Assembly: GCF_900156875.1 (NCBI RefSeq)
Contig: NZ_LT707408.1
Coordinates: 1,023,009-1,087,008 of the forward strand
From: Robertmurraya dakarensis
GTDB taxonomy: Bacteria; Bacillota; Bacilli; Bacillales; Cytobacillaceae
DNA length: 64,000 bases
Direction: 5' to 3'
The position numbers and the translations under genes are program-made. Positions 25,971-34,255 of this stretch are shown here, one piece after another; the first letter of the stretch is position 1, and each line of letters begins with the position of its first letter. Under the pieces are notes generated by a model, which was not told the DNA's origin, did no database searches, and worked only from the letters and a program-made list of their open reading frames with translations.

Positions 25971-28385
25971 ATGGATAAAAAGAGGTTGGTTCTTGTAGGT
26001 AATGGGATGGCAGGCGTAAGAGCAATTGAAGAGATTTTAAGCATTTCCAGGGATCAGTTTGAAATTACTATTTTCGGTAGTGAACCATATCCAAATTATA
26101 ATCGGATTCTTTTGTCGAAAGTTTTGCAAGGTGATACTAGCGTTGAGGATATCACGTTAAATGACTGGGACTGGTATAAAGAAAATGGAATTACATTGTA
26201 CACAGGCGAAAGTATTACGAAAATTGAAACGGGAAGAAAAGTAGTAATCTCTGATTCTGGCAGGACCGTTCGCTATGACGATTTGATAGTAGCTGCTGGA
26301 TCTAATCCTTTTATTCTACCTATTCCAGGGGCAGATAAAGAAGGAGTAACAGCATTCCGTGACATTCAAGATACAGAAAAGATGCTTTTAGCTTCCAAGA
26401 AATACAAGAAAGCGGCTGTTATTGGAGGAGGTTTGCTAGGGTTAGAGGCGGCGCGTGGTCTTTTGAATTTAGGAATGGATGTTTCCGTTATTCATATAGA
26501 ATCGTATTTAATGGAAAGACAACTAGATATGACGGCAGGAAAGATGCTTCAAAAAGAATTAGAGGCACAAGGGATGAATTTTCTCCTTGAAAAACATACA
26601 GAAAGCATTATCGGAAATGACCGGGTTGAAGGTTTGAAATTTAAAGATGGCTCAACGTTGGACGTAGATATCGTCGTCATGGCGGTCGGAGTTAGACCGA
26701 ATACATCATTAGCCAAAGAAAGCGGGATTGAAGTCAACCGCGGAATAGTGGTAAATGATTATATGCAGACGAATATTCCTCATGTTTATGCTGTTGGGGA
26801 ATGTGCAGAACATAATGGAATTCCATATGGGTTGGTAGCTCCGTTGTATGAACAAGGAAAAGTGTTGGCTAAACATGTGTGTGGAATTGAAACGGCACCG
26901 TATAAAGGGTCGGTCTTGTCTACGCAATTAAAAGTTTCTGGAGTAGAGGTCTTTTCTGCAGGTGACTTTAGTGAAGATGATGAGAAAAAGGCATTGAAAG
27001 TTTACGACGAGCAGGATGGAGTGTATAAGAAAATTGTATTTCGCGGCAATACGATTGTTGGGGCAGTGCTTTTTGGTGACACACAAGAAGGGAACCGGCT
27101 ATTCGCAATGATCCAAAAGCAGGCAGATGTCTCAGATACGGCGAAGATTTCAATCTTACAGCCTATTGGTCAAGAAGCGACTGAAAGTTTAGTAGCAAGT
27201 ATGGATCGAGATGAGATTGTGTGTGGGTGTAATGGTGTTTCCAAAGGTGCTATTGTAGATGCTGTTCAATCTCAAGGGTGTACGACTGTGGATGCTGTAA
27301 AAGGATGTACCAATGCTTCTCGTTCTTGTGGGGGCTGTAAGCCTCTTGTCGCAGATTTGATACAGTACACGCTTGGGTCTGATGTTGATATCGATGGAGA
27401 AAAAGAAGCTATATGCGGTTGTACCACACTATCTCGAGATGAAATTGTAGAAGAAATTCGCTCAAAAGGATTAACACATACAAAGGAAGTGATGAATGTC
27501 CTTGGCTGGGGTACTGAAGAAGGGTGTTCAAAATGCCGTCCGGCCCTAAATTACTATTTAGGAATGGTAAATCCAACAGAATATAAGGATGAAAAGGAAT
27601 CTCGGTTCGTCAATGAACGGATGCATGCCAATATTCAAAAGGATGGCACTTACTCAGTTGTTCCTAGAATGTATGGTGGGGTTACAAATGCGGATGATTT
27701 GCGAAAAATAGCTGATGTGGTTGATAAGTACGAAATTCCGTTAGTGAAGGTGACTGGTGGACAGCGTATTGATTTACTAGGTGTAAAAAAAGAAGATCTG
27801 CCTAAAGTTTGGTCAGATCTTGATATGCCTTCGGGATATGCTTATGGCAAATCACTGCGAACGGTGAAAACATGTGTAGGGGAACAATTCTGCCGCTTCG
27901 GAACACAGGACTCCCTTGGGATGGGAATAGCATTAGAAAAGAAATTTGAAGGACTTCAAACTCCTCATAAAGTAAAAATGGCTGTTTCTGCCTGTCCAAG
28001 AAGCTGTGCAGAATCTGGTTTTAAAGACATAGGCTTTATCGGTATAGACGGCGGATGGGAAATTTATGTTGGCGGTAATGGGGGAAATCATATTCGCGGT
28101 GGGGATTTATTATATAAAGTTAAATCTGATCAGGAATTAATGGAAGTTACAAGTGCTTATCTGCAATATTATCGGGAAACAGCCAACTATTTAGAACGAA
28201 CTTCATTTTGGGTGGAACGTATGGGATTAGATCATATCAAAACAGTGCTGGATGACAAGGATAAAAGAAGAGAATTGAATGAACGAATGGATGAAACGTT
28301 GTCAGTTTACAAAGATCCGTGGAAAGAAATCATTCAGGACGATCAGACAAAAAGGGAATTGTTTGAAGAACTCGTACGATCATAA
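25971..28385 (+). CDS. nasD: Assimilatory nitrite reductase [NAD(P)H] large subunit
   Basis: An 804-residue siroheme enzyme reducing nitrite to ammonium. Order: FAD/NAD oxidoreductase (1-400), BFD [2Fe-2S] domain (CGCNGVSK...CGGCKPL), second Cys-rich repeat (CGCTTLS...CSKCRPALNYYL), ferredoxin-like half domain (from about 550), then the siroheme/[4Fe-4S] domain with both ligand motifs: TCVGEQFCRFG (about 632-642) and SACPRSCAES (about 672-681). Unlike NasB it keeps all four Cys ligands. It follows nasC by 30 nt with an AAGGGAG site. Confidence 0.95.
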   Translation: MDKKRLVLVGNGMAGVRAIEEILSISRDQFEITIFGSEPYPNYNRILLSKVLQGDTSVEDITLNDWDWYKENGITLYTGESITKIETGRKVVISDSGRTVRYDDLIVAAGSNPFILPIPGADKEGVTAFRDIQDTEKMLLASKKYKKAAVIGGGLLGLEAARGLLNLGMDVSVIHIESYLMERQLDMTAGKMLQKELEAQGMNFLLEKHTESIIGNDRVEGLKFKDGSTLDVDIVVMAVGVRPNTSLAKESGIEVNRGIVVNDYMQTNIPHVYAVGECAEHNGIPYGLVAPLYEQGKVLAKHVCGIETAPYKGSVLSTQLKVSGVEVFSAGDFSEDDEKKALKVYDEQDGVYKKIVFRGNTIVGAVLFGDTQEGNRLFAMIQKQADVSDTAKISILQPIGQEATESLVASMDRDEIVCGCNGVSKGAIVDAVQSQGCTTVDAVKGCTNASRSCGGCKPLVADLIQYTLGSDVDIDGEKEAICGCTTLSRDEIVEEIRSKGLTHTKEVMNVLGWGTEEGCSKCRPALNYYLGMVNPTEYKDEKESRFVNERMHANIQKDGTYSVVPRMYGGVTNADDLRKIADVVDKYEIPLVKVTGGQRIDLLGVKKEDLPKVWSDLDMPSGYAYGKSLRTVKTCVGEQFCRFGTQDSLGMGIALEKKFEGLQTPHKVKMAVSACPRSCAESGFKDIGFIGIDGGWEIYVGGNGGNHIRGGDLLYKVKSDQELMEVTSAYLQYYRETANYLERTSFWVERMGLDHIKTVLDDKDKRRELNERMDETLSVYKDPWKEIIQDDQTKRELFEELVRS

Positions 28386-28416
28386 ATCTAAAACCATATC
28401 AATGGAGGTGTTCTAA

Positions 28417-28743
28417 ATGGTAAACAAAAATGTGACAAAAATTCTAATAGGTTTTGTTCATGAATTACCGGAAAAATTAGGAAAAACAGTTCTGATTGGG
28501 GATAGGGAAGTTGCGGTATTTAAATTATCAAGCGGGCGTATACGTGCAATTGAAAATCGCTGCCCTCATAAAGGTGGTGTTTTATCTGAAGGTATCGTGA
28601 GTGGGGAGTTTGTTTTCTGTCCGATGCATGATTGGAAAATTTGTTTAGACGATGGGAAAGTGCAGGAACCGGATAAAGGTTGTGTTAAATCTTACCAAAC
28701 AGCTATTGAAGGAGAGGAAGTCTATCTTATAATAGAAGAATAA
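28417..28743 (+). CDS. nasE: Nitrite reductase small subunit, Rieske-like
   Basis: A 108-residue beta-rich protein with a complete Rieske [2Fe-2S] motif: [10 protein letters not shown] and FCPMHDWKI, giving C-x-H and C-x2-H ligands. NirD-type small subunits often lack these residues, but the Bacillus NasE form retains them. GGAGGTG lies 7-8 nt before the ATG. It forms the nitrite reductase complex with NasD. Confidence 0.92.
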   Translation: MVNKNVTKILIGFVHELPEKLGKTVLIGDREVAVFKLSSGRIRAIENRCPHKGGVLSEGIVSGEFVFCPMHDWKICLDDGKVQEPDKGCVKSYQTAIEGEEVYLIIEE

Positions 28744-28757
28744 TGTTAACAAAGTAA

Positions 28758-28779
28758 CTCCAGCGTCTTGGCGCTGGAG
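28758..28779 (+). other. Stable hairpin between nasE and hemD
   Basis: An 8-bp GC-rich stem CTCCAGCG / CGCTGGAG with a 6-nt loop has no T-run. It may protect or process the upstream mRNA and lower downstream expression, rather than terminate fully. Confidence 0.5.
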
Positions 28780-28880
28780 CAAGACTAAAAAGTGGAAAGG
28801 TATCGGATGTTAACAATTATCCGAATTCAAATCTGCTTTGTTAGCGTGCTTTATAAGATTAATAGTTGGAGGTATTTTTT

Positions 28881-29690
28881 ATGAAAAAGCTTGAGGGAAA
28901 AGTAATTGCACTGCTTGGTTCGCGAAAAATTGATGAAATGAGCAAACTGGTTGAGAACCAAGGAGGAGTTCCTCTCAGCAGACCTGCGCAAGGGACGGCT
29001 ATTCTTGATGACTCTAAGTTAAAAGAAGACTTGTATCTCCTTGTTGAAGGGAAGTTTGAATGGGTTATTTTTACTACCGGAATAGGGATTGAAACCTTAC
29101 TTAACGCTGCAGAGAAAAACAATATGAAGGAAGAATTTCTGCGCAGTCTTAAAGGGATGAAAATAGCTGCCAGGGGATACAAAACCGTCAATATGTTAAA
29201 AAAACTAGAACTGATACCGCTTGTGCGGGATGATGATGGCAGTACTGCAGGATTGGTGCGTGAACTTTCGGCTCATTCTCTTGAAAAAAGCAGAGTCGCT
29301 CTTCAATTACACGGAGATCCCGCACCGCGTTTGAGAGAATGGCTGGAAGAACAGCATGCTGAGTATAAGGAAATCCTTCCTTATATACATATAGCCCCAG
29401 AAAAGGATGTATTGGAAAAATTATTATCTGAAATTTTGAATGGTGATGTGGATGCTGTTGTTTTTACGAGTACACCGCAAGTGCGCAACCTTGTGAATTT
29501 CAGTGCTGAACGAAATTTGGAACGTGAACTCAAAGAGAAGTTTGAAGATGAGGTTGTTGCCTTGTCTGTTGGAAAAGTAACTGCACAAGCACTGCGTGAA
29601 GAAGGAATTAATAAAGTGGTGTTTCCGCAGTTGGAAAGAATGGGAAGTGCAATTGTTGAATTAGCAAATTATTATCATCAAAAAGCATAG
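28881..29690 (+). CDS. Uroporphyrinogen-III synthase family protein (HemD-like)
   Basis: A 269-residue two-domain protein of the HemD fold: KVIALLGSRKIDEMSKLVENQGG, then EWVIFTTGIGIETLL, KIAARGYKTVNMLKKL, GDVDAVVFTSTPQVRNL and ALSVGKVTAQALREEGI near the end. It should cyclise hydroxymethylbilane to uroporphyrinogen III, the siroheme precursor. ATG 28881 has a GGAGG site. Placed between nasE and nasF, it would raise precursor supply when nitrite reductase is made. A housekeeping hemD is presumably elsewhere. Confidence 0.8.
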   Translation: MKKLEGKVIALLGSRKIDEMSKLVENQGGVPLSRPAQGTAILDDSKLKEDLYLLVEGKFEWVIFTTGIGIETLLNAAEKNNMKEEFLRSLKGMKIAARGYKTVNMLKKLELIPLVRDDDGSTAGLVRELSAHSLEKSRVALQLHGDPAPRLREWLEEQHAEYKEILPYIHIAPEKDVLEKLLSEILNGDVDAVVFTSTPQVRNLVNFSAERNLERELKEKFEDEVVALSVGKVTAQALREEGINKVVFPQLERMGSAIVELANYYHQKA

Positions 29691-29712
29691 AAAATATAGG
29701 GGTGGAGAGATG

Positions 29713-31197
29713 ATGAAGGGTAAAGTTTTCCTTGTTGGTGCAGGACCTGGGGATGCAGGGTTACTCACGATTAAAGGTCTTAAAGTAATTGAACAAGCAG
29801 ATGTGATTTTATATGATCGCTTAATAAACCCAAGACTATTAGAATCCGCCCCCTCTCATTGTGAATTTATTTTTTGCGGGAAACTTCCCTCTAAGCATAC
29901 ATTAGACCAGGATATGATTAATGAACAGCTTGTTCTAAAAGCGTTAGAAGGGAAGATAGTTGTTAGGCTAAAAGGAGGCGATCCTGGAGTATTTGGAAGG
30001 GTAGGGGAAGAAGCAGAAGTGCTTGCTTCCTATAAGATCCCGTTTGAAATCGTTCCTGGTATTACTTCGGGGATTGCTGCCCCGATATATGCGGGAATAC
30101 CAGTTACTCACCGGAAATTTGGAGTATCGTTTACGATTGTTTCAGCACACGATAAATCAGAGGGAGGAAAGCCTGTTATTGATTGGAGTGGCTTGGTCCG
30201 CAGTTCTGAAACGATTGCCTTTTATATGGGAGTTTCTAATCTTCCTTACATATGTGAGAATCTAATTCATCATGGGAAATCTGCGGATACTCCTGTAATC
30301 CTCATTCAATGGGGGACATATGGAAGGCAAAGAACTCTTCAGGGCACCCTTTCTGATATAGTAAACAAGGTCAAAGAAAACGGTTTCCAGAATCCAGCAA
30401 TTACGTTAGTTGGTCAGATTGTGTCATTAAGAGAGAATATTCAATGGTTTGAGAAAAAACCTTTTTATGGGAGACAAATTCTTTTAGCACGAACGAATGC
30501 GGGCAGAAGCTCTATTGCGGAGAAACTGCAAGGGCAGGGAGCAGATGTGATTGAGTTTCCGAAGTGGATTAGAAAGAAAGTCCCTGCTGATACAAAAATA
30601 TTAAATCAAATTTTTTCTTATGATCAAATTTTATTCACTTCCTCGGACAGTATTGATGAATTTTTTGATATAGTAGTTTCATATGGCTTAGATATTCGGA
30701 ATATTAGGGCAAATTTGTATTGTTTGTCAAATAAGTCACTAGAGACATTAAAATCAAGAGGTCTTATTGCGTGCAGCTATAAAAATATGAAGATGGAGCA
30801 ATATGGGAAGATTTTAGTGGTTGGAGATCGTCGTGTAGGTGAACAGAGGATGATTCGCGAGATTGAACTTGTTCGACATGATTATTTTCAAACAAGTAAA
30901 GTAGAAATAGATGAAAAATTTATTCCGATACTAAAAAGAATGTTTGATGAAGCTTCGATTGATACGGTTATTTTTCCGAATAGATCATCAGTTGAAGCGG
31001 TCATGAGTGTTGGTGAAAAATGGGGTTTTCCGATTGGAGAAATTTTAAAAGATGCTTCGATTTGCGGGATGGGTAAAGGATCTAGGGAAAGGACTGAAAA
31101 TTGGGGACATCCACTTGATTTTAAGCCCATGGAACCCGGTATTGAAAATCTAATTAATGGATATAGGGACCAAAGGTTTAATATGGTCAAAATTTAG
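29713..31197 (+). CDS. nasF: Uroporphyrinogen-III C-methyltransferase fused to a HemD-like domain
   Basis: A 494-residue protein. Residues about 1-245 are a full SUMT/CobA domain: VFLVGAGPGDAGLLTIKG, ADVILYDRLI, VVRLKGGDPGVFGRVGEEA, PGITSGIAAPIYAGIPVTHR and NPAITLVGQIV. It methylates uroporphyrinogen III to precorrin-2 with SAM. Residues about 250-494 resemble a diverged HemD fold (RQILLARTNAGRSS; QILFTSSDSIDEFF; SIDTVIFPNRSSVEAVM). The ATG at 29713 is 5 nt from GGTGGAG and is preferred to 29710. With the separate HemD gene this makes two HemD-like modules in one operon. Confidence 0.88.
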   Translation: MKGKVFLVGAGPGDAGLLTIKGLKVIEQADVILYDRLINPRLLESAPSHCEFIFCGKLPSKHTLDQDMINEQLVLKALEGKIVVRLKGGDPGVFGRVGEEAEVLASYKIPFEIVPGITSGIAAPIYAGIPVTHRKFGVSFTIVSAHDKSEGGKPVIDWSGLVRSSETIAFYMGVSNLPYICENLIHHGKSADTPVILIQWGTYGRQRTLQGTLSDIVNKVKENGFQNPAITLVGQIVSLRENIQWFEKKPFYGRQILLARTNAGRSSIAEKLQGQGADVIEFPKWIRKKVPADTKILNQIFSYDQILFTSSDSIDEFFDIVVSYGLDIRNIRANLYCLSNKSLETLKSRGLIACSYKNMKMEQYGKILVVGDRRVGEQRMIREIELVRHDYFQTSKVEIDEKFIPILKRMFDEASIDTVIFPNRSSVEAVMSVGEKWGFPIGEILKDASICGMGKGSRERTENWGHPLDFKPMEPGIENLINGYRDQRFNMVKI

Positions 31198-31214
31198 GTT
31201 GTTTGGAGGTTAAA

Positions 31215-31991
31215 ATGGAAGCGATTCTTTATGTTTGTCATGGGAGCAGGCTCCAAAAGGCTAATGAGGAAGCGATTGCGTTTATTAAGAGATGCATGAA
31301 AAAAAATAAAAATAAAATCACTGAATATGGTTTTCTTGAATTGGCCTCGCCGACAATTGAAGAAGCTTACGAACGATGTGTGAATCGTGGAGCTGTGAAA
31401 ATAAAGGTCATTCCTGTATTGCTGCTAACAGCAGTACATGCAAAAAAGGATATTCCGGAGGCTCTTTCGCGGCTGCGTGAAAAATACCCATCTGTAGAGA
31501 TTCGGTATGGACGACCAATTGGTGTGCATTCCAATATGATTGACATCGTAACGGAACGACTTTGGGAAAAAGCTAGTCAAATATCTGAAGATTCCTTCGT
31601 CTTACTTGTTGGGAGGGGGAGCAGTGACCCTAGTGTTAAAAATGACCTTAGTAACATTGCGAAAATGCTTAAGAAAAAAATAGGATCGGTTTTAGTTAAG
31701 GATTGTTATTTAACTGGTTCAGGTACAAGTTTTGAAGAAGCCATTCGTGATGCGGAAAATTCAGATGCAAAAGAGATTTACATTATCCCTTATTTATTGT
31801 TTACTGGAATACTAATGACGACCTTGAACAAGAAAATTAGTGAGATATCAAATAACGGAAATAAAAGGTTTATACTATGTAATTATCTTGGAAATCATCC
31901 TTTGATGGAAAGGATATTAGAGGAAAGGTTGTCAGAGCTTGATTTTAAAAAAGAGGATAAACCTAAAAAAACTAGGAAGATCACAAGTTGA
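31215..31991 (+). CDS. sirB: Sirohydrochlorin chelatase, CbiX/SirB family
   Basis: It inserts Fe2+ into sirohydrochlorin. The 258-residue protein has two CbiX-like halves: LYVCHGSRLQKANEEA with the metal-binding His, GFLELASPTIEEAYERCV, KVIPVLLLTAVHAKKDIPEAL, then VLLVGRGSSDPSVKNDL and YIIPYLLFTGILMTTL. ATG 31215 follows GGAGG. A precorrin-2 dehydrogenase (sirC) is not in this operon, so that step must be encoded elsewhere. It is the last gene before the terminator. Confidence 0.87.
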   Translation: MEAILYVCHGSRLQKANEEAIAFIKRCMKKNKNKITEYGFLELASPTIEEAYERCVNRGAVKIKVIPVLLLTAVHAKKDIPEALSRLREKYPSVEIRYGRPIGVHSNMIDIVTERLWEKASQISEDSFVLLVGRGSSDPSVKNDLSNIAKMLKKKIGSVLVKDCYLTGSGTSFEEAIRDAENSDAKEIYIIPYLLFTGILMTTLNKKISEISNNGNKRFILCNYLGNHPLMERILEERLSELDFKKEDKPKKTRKITS

Positions 31992-32007
31992 TCAACCTAG
32001 TTTTTTT
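31966..32007. terminator. Terminator of the nas/siroheme operon, bidirectional
   Basis: The stem AAAAAACTAGG / CCTAGTTTTTTT overlaps the sirB stop codon and carries a further small dyad (GATC...GATC) in its loop. The A and T runs suit both strands. Confidence 0.82.
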
Positions 32008-32028
32008 ATGCTCCTGCAGAAATTCTTA

Positions 32029-32673
32029 TTATAGGACATACATGAAAACACAAAGGAAATGTGCGGTACTGCCCAGCATAATAAAAATATGAAATATCTC
32101 ATGAAATCCCATATATTTTGTTTTAAAAATGTTAGGTTTTATTCCATAGATAACCCCGCCGATTGTATAGAGTATACCTCCGGCTATTAAGAGGAAGATC
32201 CCTTTAGAACTTAATGCTTCTGAAAGGGGAGAAACCACGAAGATAGCCAGCCAGCCAAGAGCGATATAAATGGATGTCGACAGCCATCTTGGGCAGTTAA
32301 ACCAAACCATTTTGAAAATAATTCCACATAAAGCAATAAAGACAACAACTGAGAATAACACCCATCCAGTTACTCCGTTTAAACTTATTAAGCAAAACGG
32401 AGTATAAGTGCCCGCGATTAAAAGGAATATCATCGAATGGTCTATCCTTCTTAGGAATGCGATGACTTTATCTTTTGCGATTACCAAATGGTAGGTAGCA
32501 GAAGCGGAGTAAAGCAAAATCATGCTAAGACCAAAAATAATCACGGCAGTTATTGAAAGTGCTGATCCAGAAGTGAGAGAGGCTTTAATGATCATGGCAA
32601 TGAGGGCAACAAATGAGCAAATAGCTGCAGCTAAATGTGTAAGTCCATTAATAGGTTCACGTGCATATTTCAA
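32029..32673 (-). CDS. Hemolysin III (PAQR) family membrane protein, second copy
   Basis: A 214-residue seven-helix protein: REPINGLTHLAAAICSFVAL, YSASATYHLV, LRRIDHSMIFLLIAGTYTPF and MGFHEIFHIFIMLGSTAHFL hold the conserved His, Ser and Asp residues of the family. It is only moderately similar to the YplQ-type copy at 11763-12410, so the two are different subfamilies rather than a recent duplication. CAGGAGG precedes the ATG. It is transcribed alone, diverging from the ammonium transporter. Confidence 0.88.
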   Translation of the reverse strand: MKYAREPINGLTHLAAAICSFVALIAMIIKASLTSGSALSITAVIIFGLSMILLYSASATYHLVIAKDKVIAFLRRIDHSMIFLLIAGTYTPFCLISLNGVTGWVLFSVVVFIALCGIIFKMVWFNCPRWLSTSIYIALGWLAIFVVSPLSEALSSKGIFLLIAGGILYTIGGVIYGIKPNIFKTKYMGFHEIFHIFIMLGSTAHFLCVFMYVL

Positions 32674-32720
32674 TGATTTAACCTCCTGGTTATTTTATGT
32701 AGTTTCTATTACTACTTGTA

Positions 32721-32749
32721 ATGATATACGTAATATGAAATGTAGTCAA
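32721..32749 (-). promoter_or_regulatory. Sigma-A promoter of the second hemolysin III gene
   Basis: On the minus strand TTGACT (32749-32744) and TATCAT (32726-32721) are separated by 17 nt, about 50 bp before the start codon. Confidence 0.5.
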
Positions 32750-32773
32750 CGATTTTTATTACCGAAAAAAACA

Positions 32774-32790
32774 TGTAAGGTTAGTTAACA
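32774..32790. promoter_or_regulatory. TnrA/GlnR box 1 upstream of the ammonium transporter
   Basis: TGTAAGGTTAGTTAACA fits TGTNA-N7-TNACA fully, and shares TGTAAGGTT with the nas box. Its centre is about 70 bp upstream of the predicted start site. Confidence 0.6.
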
Positions 32791-32818
32791 AAATAATTTA
32801 AAATTTTGCAAAAATTTA

Positions 32819-32846
32819 TTGACAGATATGAAATATAAGGTAAAAT
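32819..32846 (+). promoter_or_regulatory. Sigma-A promoter of the ammonium transporter
   Basis: A perfect -35 TTGACA (32819-32824) and a -10 TAAAAT (32841-32846) lie 16 nt apart; the predicted start is near 32853. Confidence 0.55.
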
Positions 32847-32863
32847 AATAAGTAATTAACTCA

Positions 32864-32880
32864 TGTTAGCTTTTCTAACA
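32864..32880. promoter_or_regulatory. TnrA/GlnR box 2, downstream of the predicted start site
   Basis: TGTTAGCTTTTCTAACA fits TGTNA-N7-TNACA fully and is a near-perfect palindrome. At about +11 to +27 it would repress rather than activate. A third, partial copy (minus strand TGTTAGATTTCTTAC) follows within 30 bp. Confidence 0.6.
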
Positions 32881-32927
32881 TTAACAAGTAAGAAATCTAA
32901 CATTAAGAAAAGAAGGGAGAAGGATTT

Positions 32928-34199
32928 ATGGATGCAATAATTTTGATGGATAATTTGTGGGTAGCAATTGGTGCAATTTTAGTATTTTTTATGATTGGTG
33001 GATTCATATTATTAGAAGCAGGTTCAACAAGAATGAAGAACGCTGGTCATATTGCTGGCAAGACCATTTTTACAGCTGGAATTGGGACGTTAGTTTTCTG
33101 GGCAGTTGGATATGGATTTATCTACGGTGAAGGTAACGGTTTTATCGGTTTATCAAATTTCTTTTATGGTGATGCTTCAACGGTTGAAGAAGGTTTAACC
33201 CCTGCGGTGGATTTTTCCTTCCAAGTCATGTTCGCGTTAGTTTCTCTGACAATTGCATTTGGTGGGTTTGCTGAAAGAGCGAAATTATCTGTATATGTCA
33301 TCTTCGCATTATTATTTTCAGCCTTTGTTTATCCGGTAGTGGCTCACTGGATTTGGGGCGGCGGCTGGTTAGCTGAACATGGAAAGCAAGACTTTGCCGG
33401 TTCAACTGTGGTTCACTTAACTGGAGCGATGGCTGCATTGGCTGCAACCATGATCTTAAAACCACGTATCGGGAAATATAATAAAGATGGTTCTTCCAAT
33501 GATCTAGCTGGACACAATCAAGTCTTTACTGCATTAGGCGTTCTTATTCTTTGGGTTGGATGGTTTGGATTTAATGGTGCTAGTACTTTTGGTGTCGCAG
33601 ATGGATTTTTAGGTTTTGTTATCTTAAATACGCAATTAGCAGCTGCGGCTGGAGCAGTTGCGGCGATGTTCACAGCTTGGGTGGTAACTGGAAAAGCGGA
33701 TGTTCCAACAACATTAAACGGTGCACTTGCCGGGCTTGTTGCAATCACTGCATCATGTGGATTCGTTGCACCATGGGCAGCAGTAGTCATCGGTCTTATA
33801 GGTGGTATAATGGTAGTATTCAGTATGAAGTTCTTTGATCGAGCAAGAATCGATGATCCTATCTTTGCATTATCTGTTCACGGTACAGTTGGGGTTTGGG
33901 GCACTTTATCAAATGGATTATTCGCACTACCTGAATTGTCATCTGGTGTTGGCTGGGGACTTCCAGGATTGTTCTACGGCGGTGGTTTTGAACAATTAGG
34001 TGTTCAAGCTTTAGGTGTTGTCGCTTCTGGGATCTATGCTTTTGTGGTTGCTTTCATTATTCTTAAAGTAATGGATAAGGTAATGGGCGGACTTCGTGTT
34101 ACAGAAGAAGAAGAAATTATGGGCTTGGATATTAGTGAACACGGAAGCTACGGATATCCAGAACAAATGACAGCAAATAATTCTAAAATCAGTTCTTAA
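32928..34199 (+). CDS. amtB: Ammonium transporter
   Basis: A 423-residue AmtB/NrgA-family channel with eleven helices. Visible family features: FFMIGGFILLEAGSTRMKN, YPVVAHWIWGGGWLAEHGKQDFAGSTVVHLTGAMAAL (first pore His), WFGFNGAST, GALAGLVAITASCGFV, and ALSVHGTVGVWGTL with the second pore His. AGAAGGGAGA precedes the ATG. It is the expected high-affinity ammonium importer for nitrogen limitation, supported by the TnrA-type boxes. No glnK/PII gene follows, which is unusual. Confidence 0.94.
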   Translation: MDAIILMDNLWVAIGAILVFFMIGGFILLEAGSTRMKNAGHIAGKTIFTAGIGTLVFWAVGYGFIYGEGNGFIGLSNFFYGDASTVEEGLTPAVDFSFQVMFALVSLTIAFGGFAERAKLSVYVIFALLFSAFVYPVVAHWIWGGGWLAEHGKQDFAGSTVVHLTGAMAALAATMILKPRIGKYNKDGSSNDLAGHNQVFTALGVLILWVGWFGFNGASTFGVADGFLGFVILNTQLAAAAGAVAAMFTAWVVTGKADVPTTLNGALAGLVAITASCGFVAPWAAVVIGLIGGIMVVFSMKFFDRARIDDPIFALSVHGTVGVWGTLSNGLFALPELSSGVGWGLPGLFYGGGFEQLGVQALGVVASGIYAFVVAFIILKVMDKVMGGLRVTEEEEIMGLDISEHGSYGYPEQMTANNSKISS

Positions 34200-34206
34200 A
34201 AGAGAA

Positions 34207-34236
34207 GGCCTCTCCCTCGAGAGGTCTTTGGTCTTT
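34207..34236 (+). terminator. Possible attenuating terminator between amtB and the nucleotidyltransferase gene
   Basis: The stem GGCCTCTC / GAGAGGTC (one wobble) with a 4-nt loop is followed by TTTGGTCTTTT. The T tract is interrupted, so partial read-through is likely. Confidence 0.55.
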
Positions 34237-34255
34237 TGGATAAGGGGGTGCTGGT

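Noticed and set aside
28758-28779. Terminator ending the nas operon after nasE
   Set aside because: The stem is strong but no T-run follows, and siroheme genes of the same pathway continue on the same strand.
11763-32673. Recent duplication of the hemolysin III gene (11763 and 32029 copies)
   Set aside because: The two proteins share only family motifs and differ in most positions, so they are old paralogs with separate contexts.
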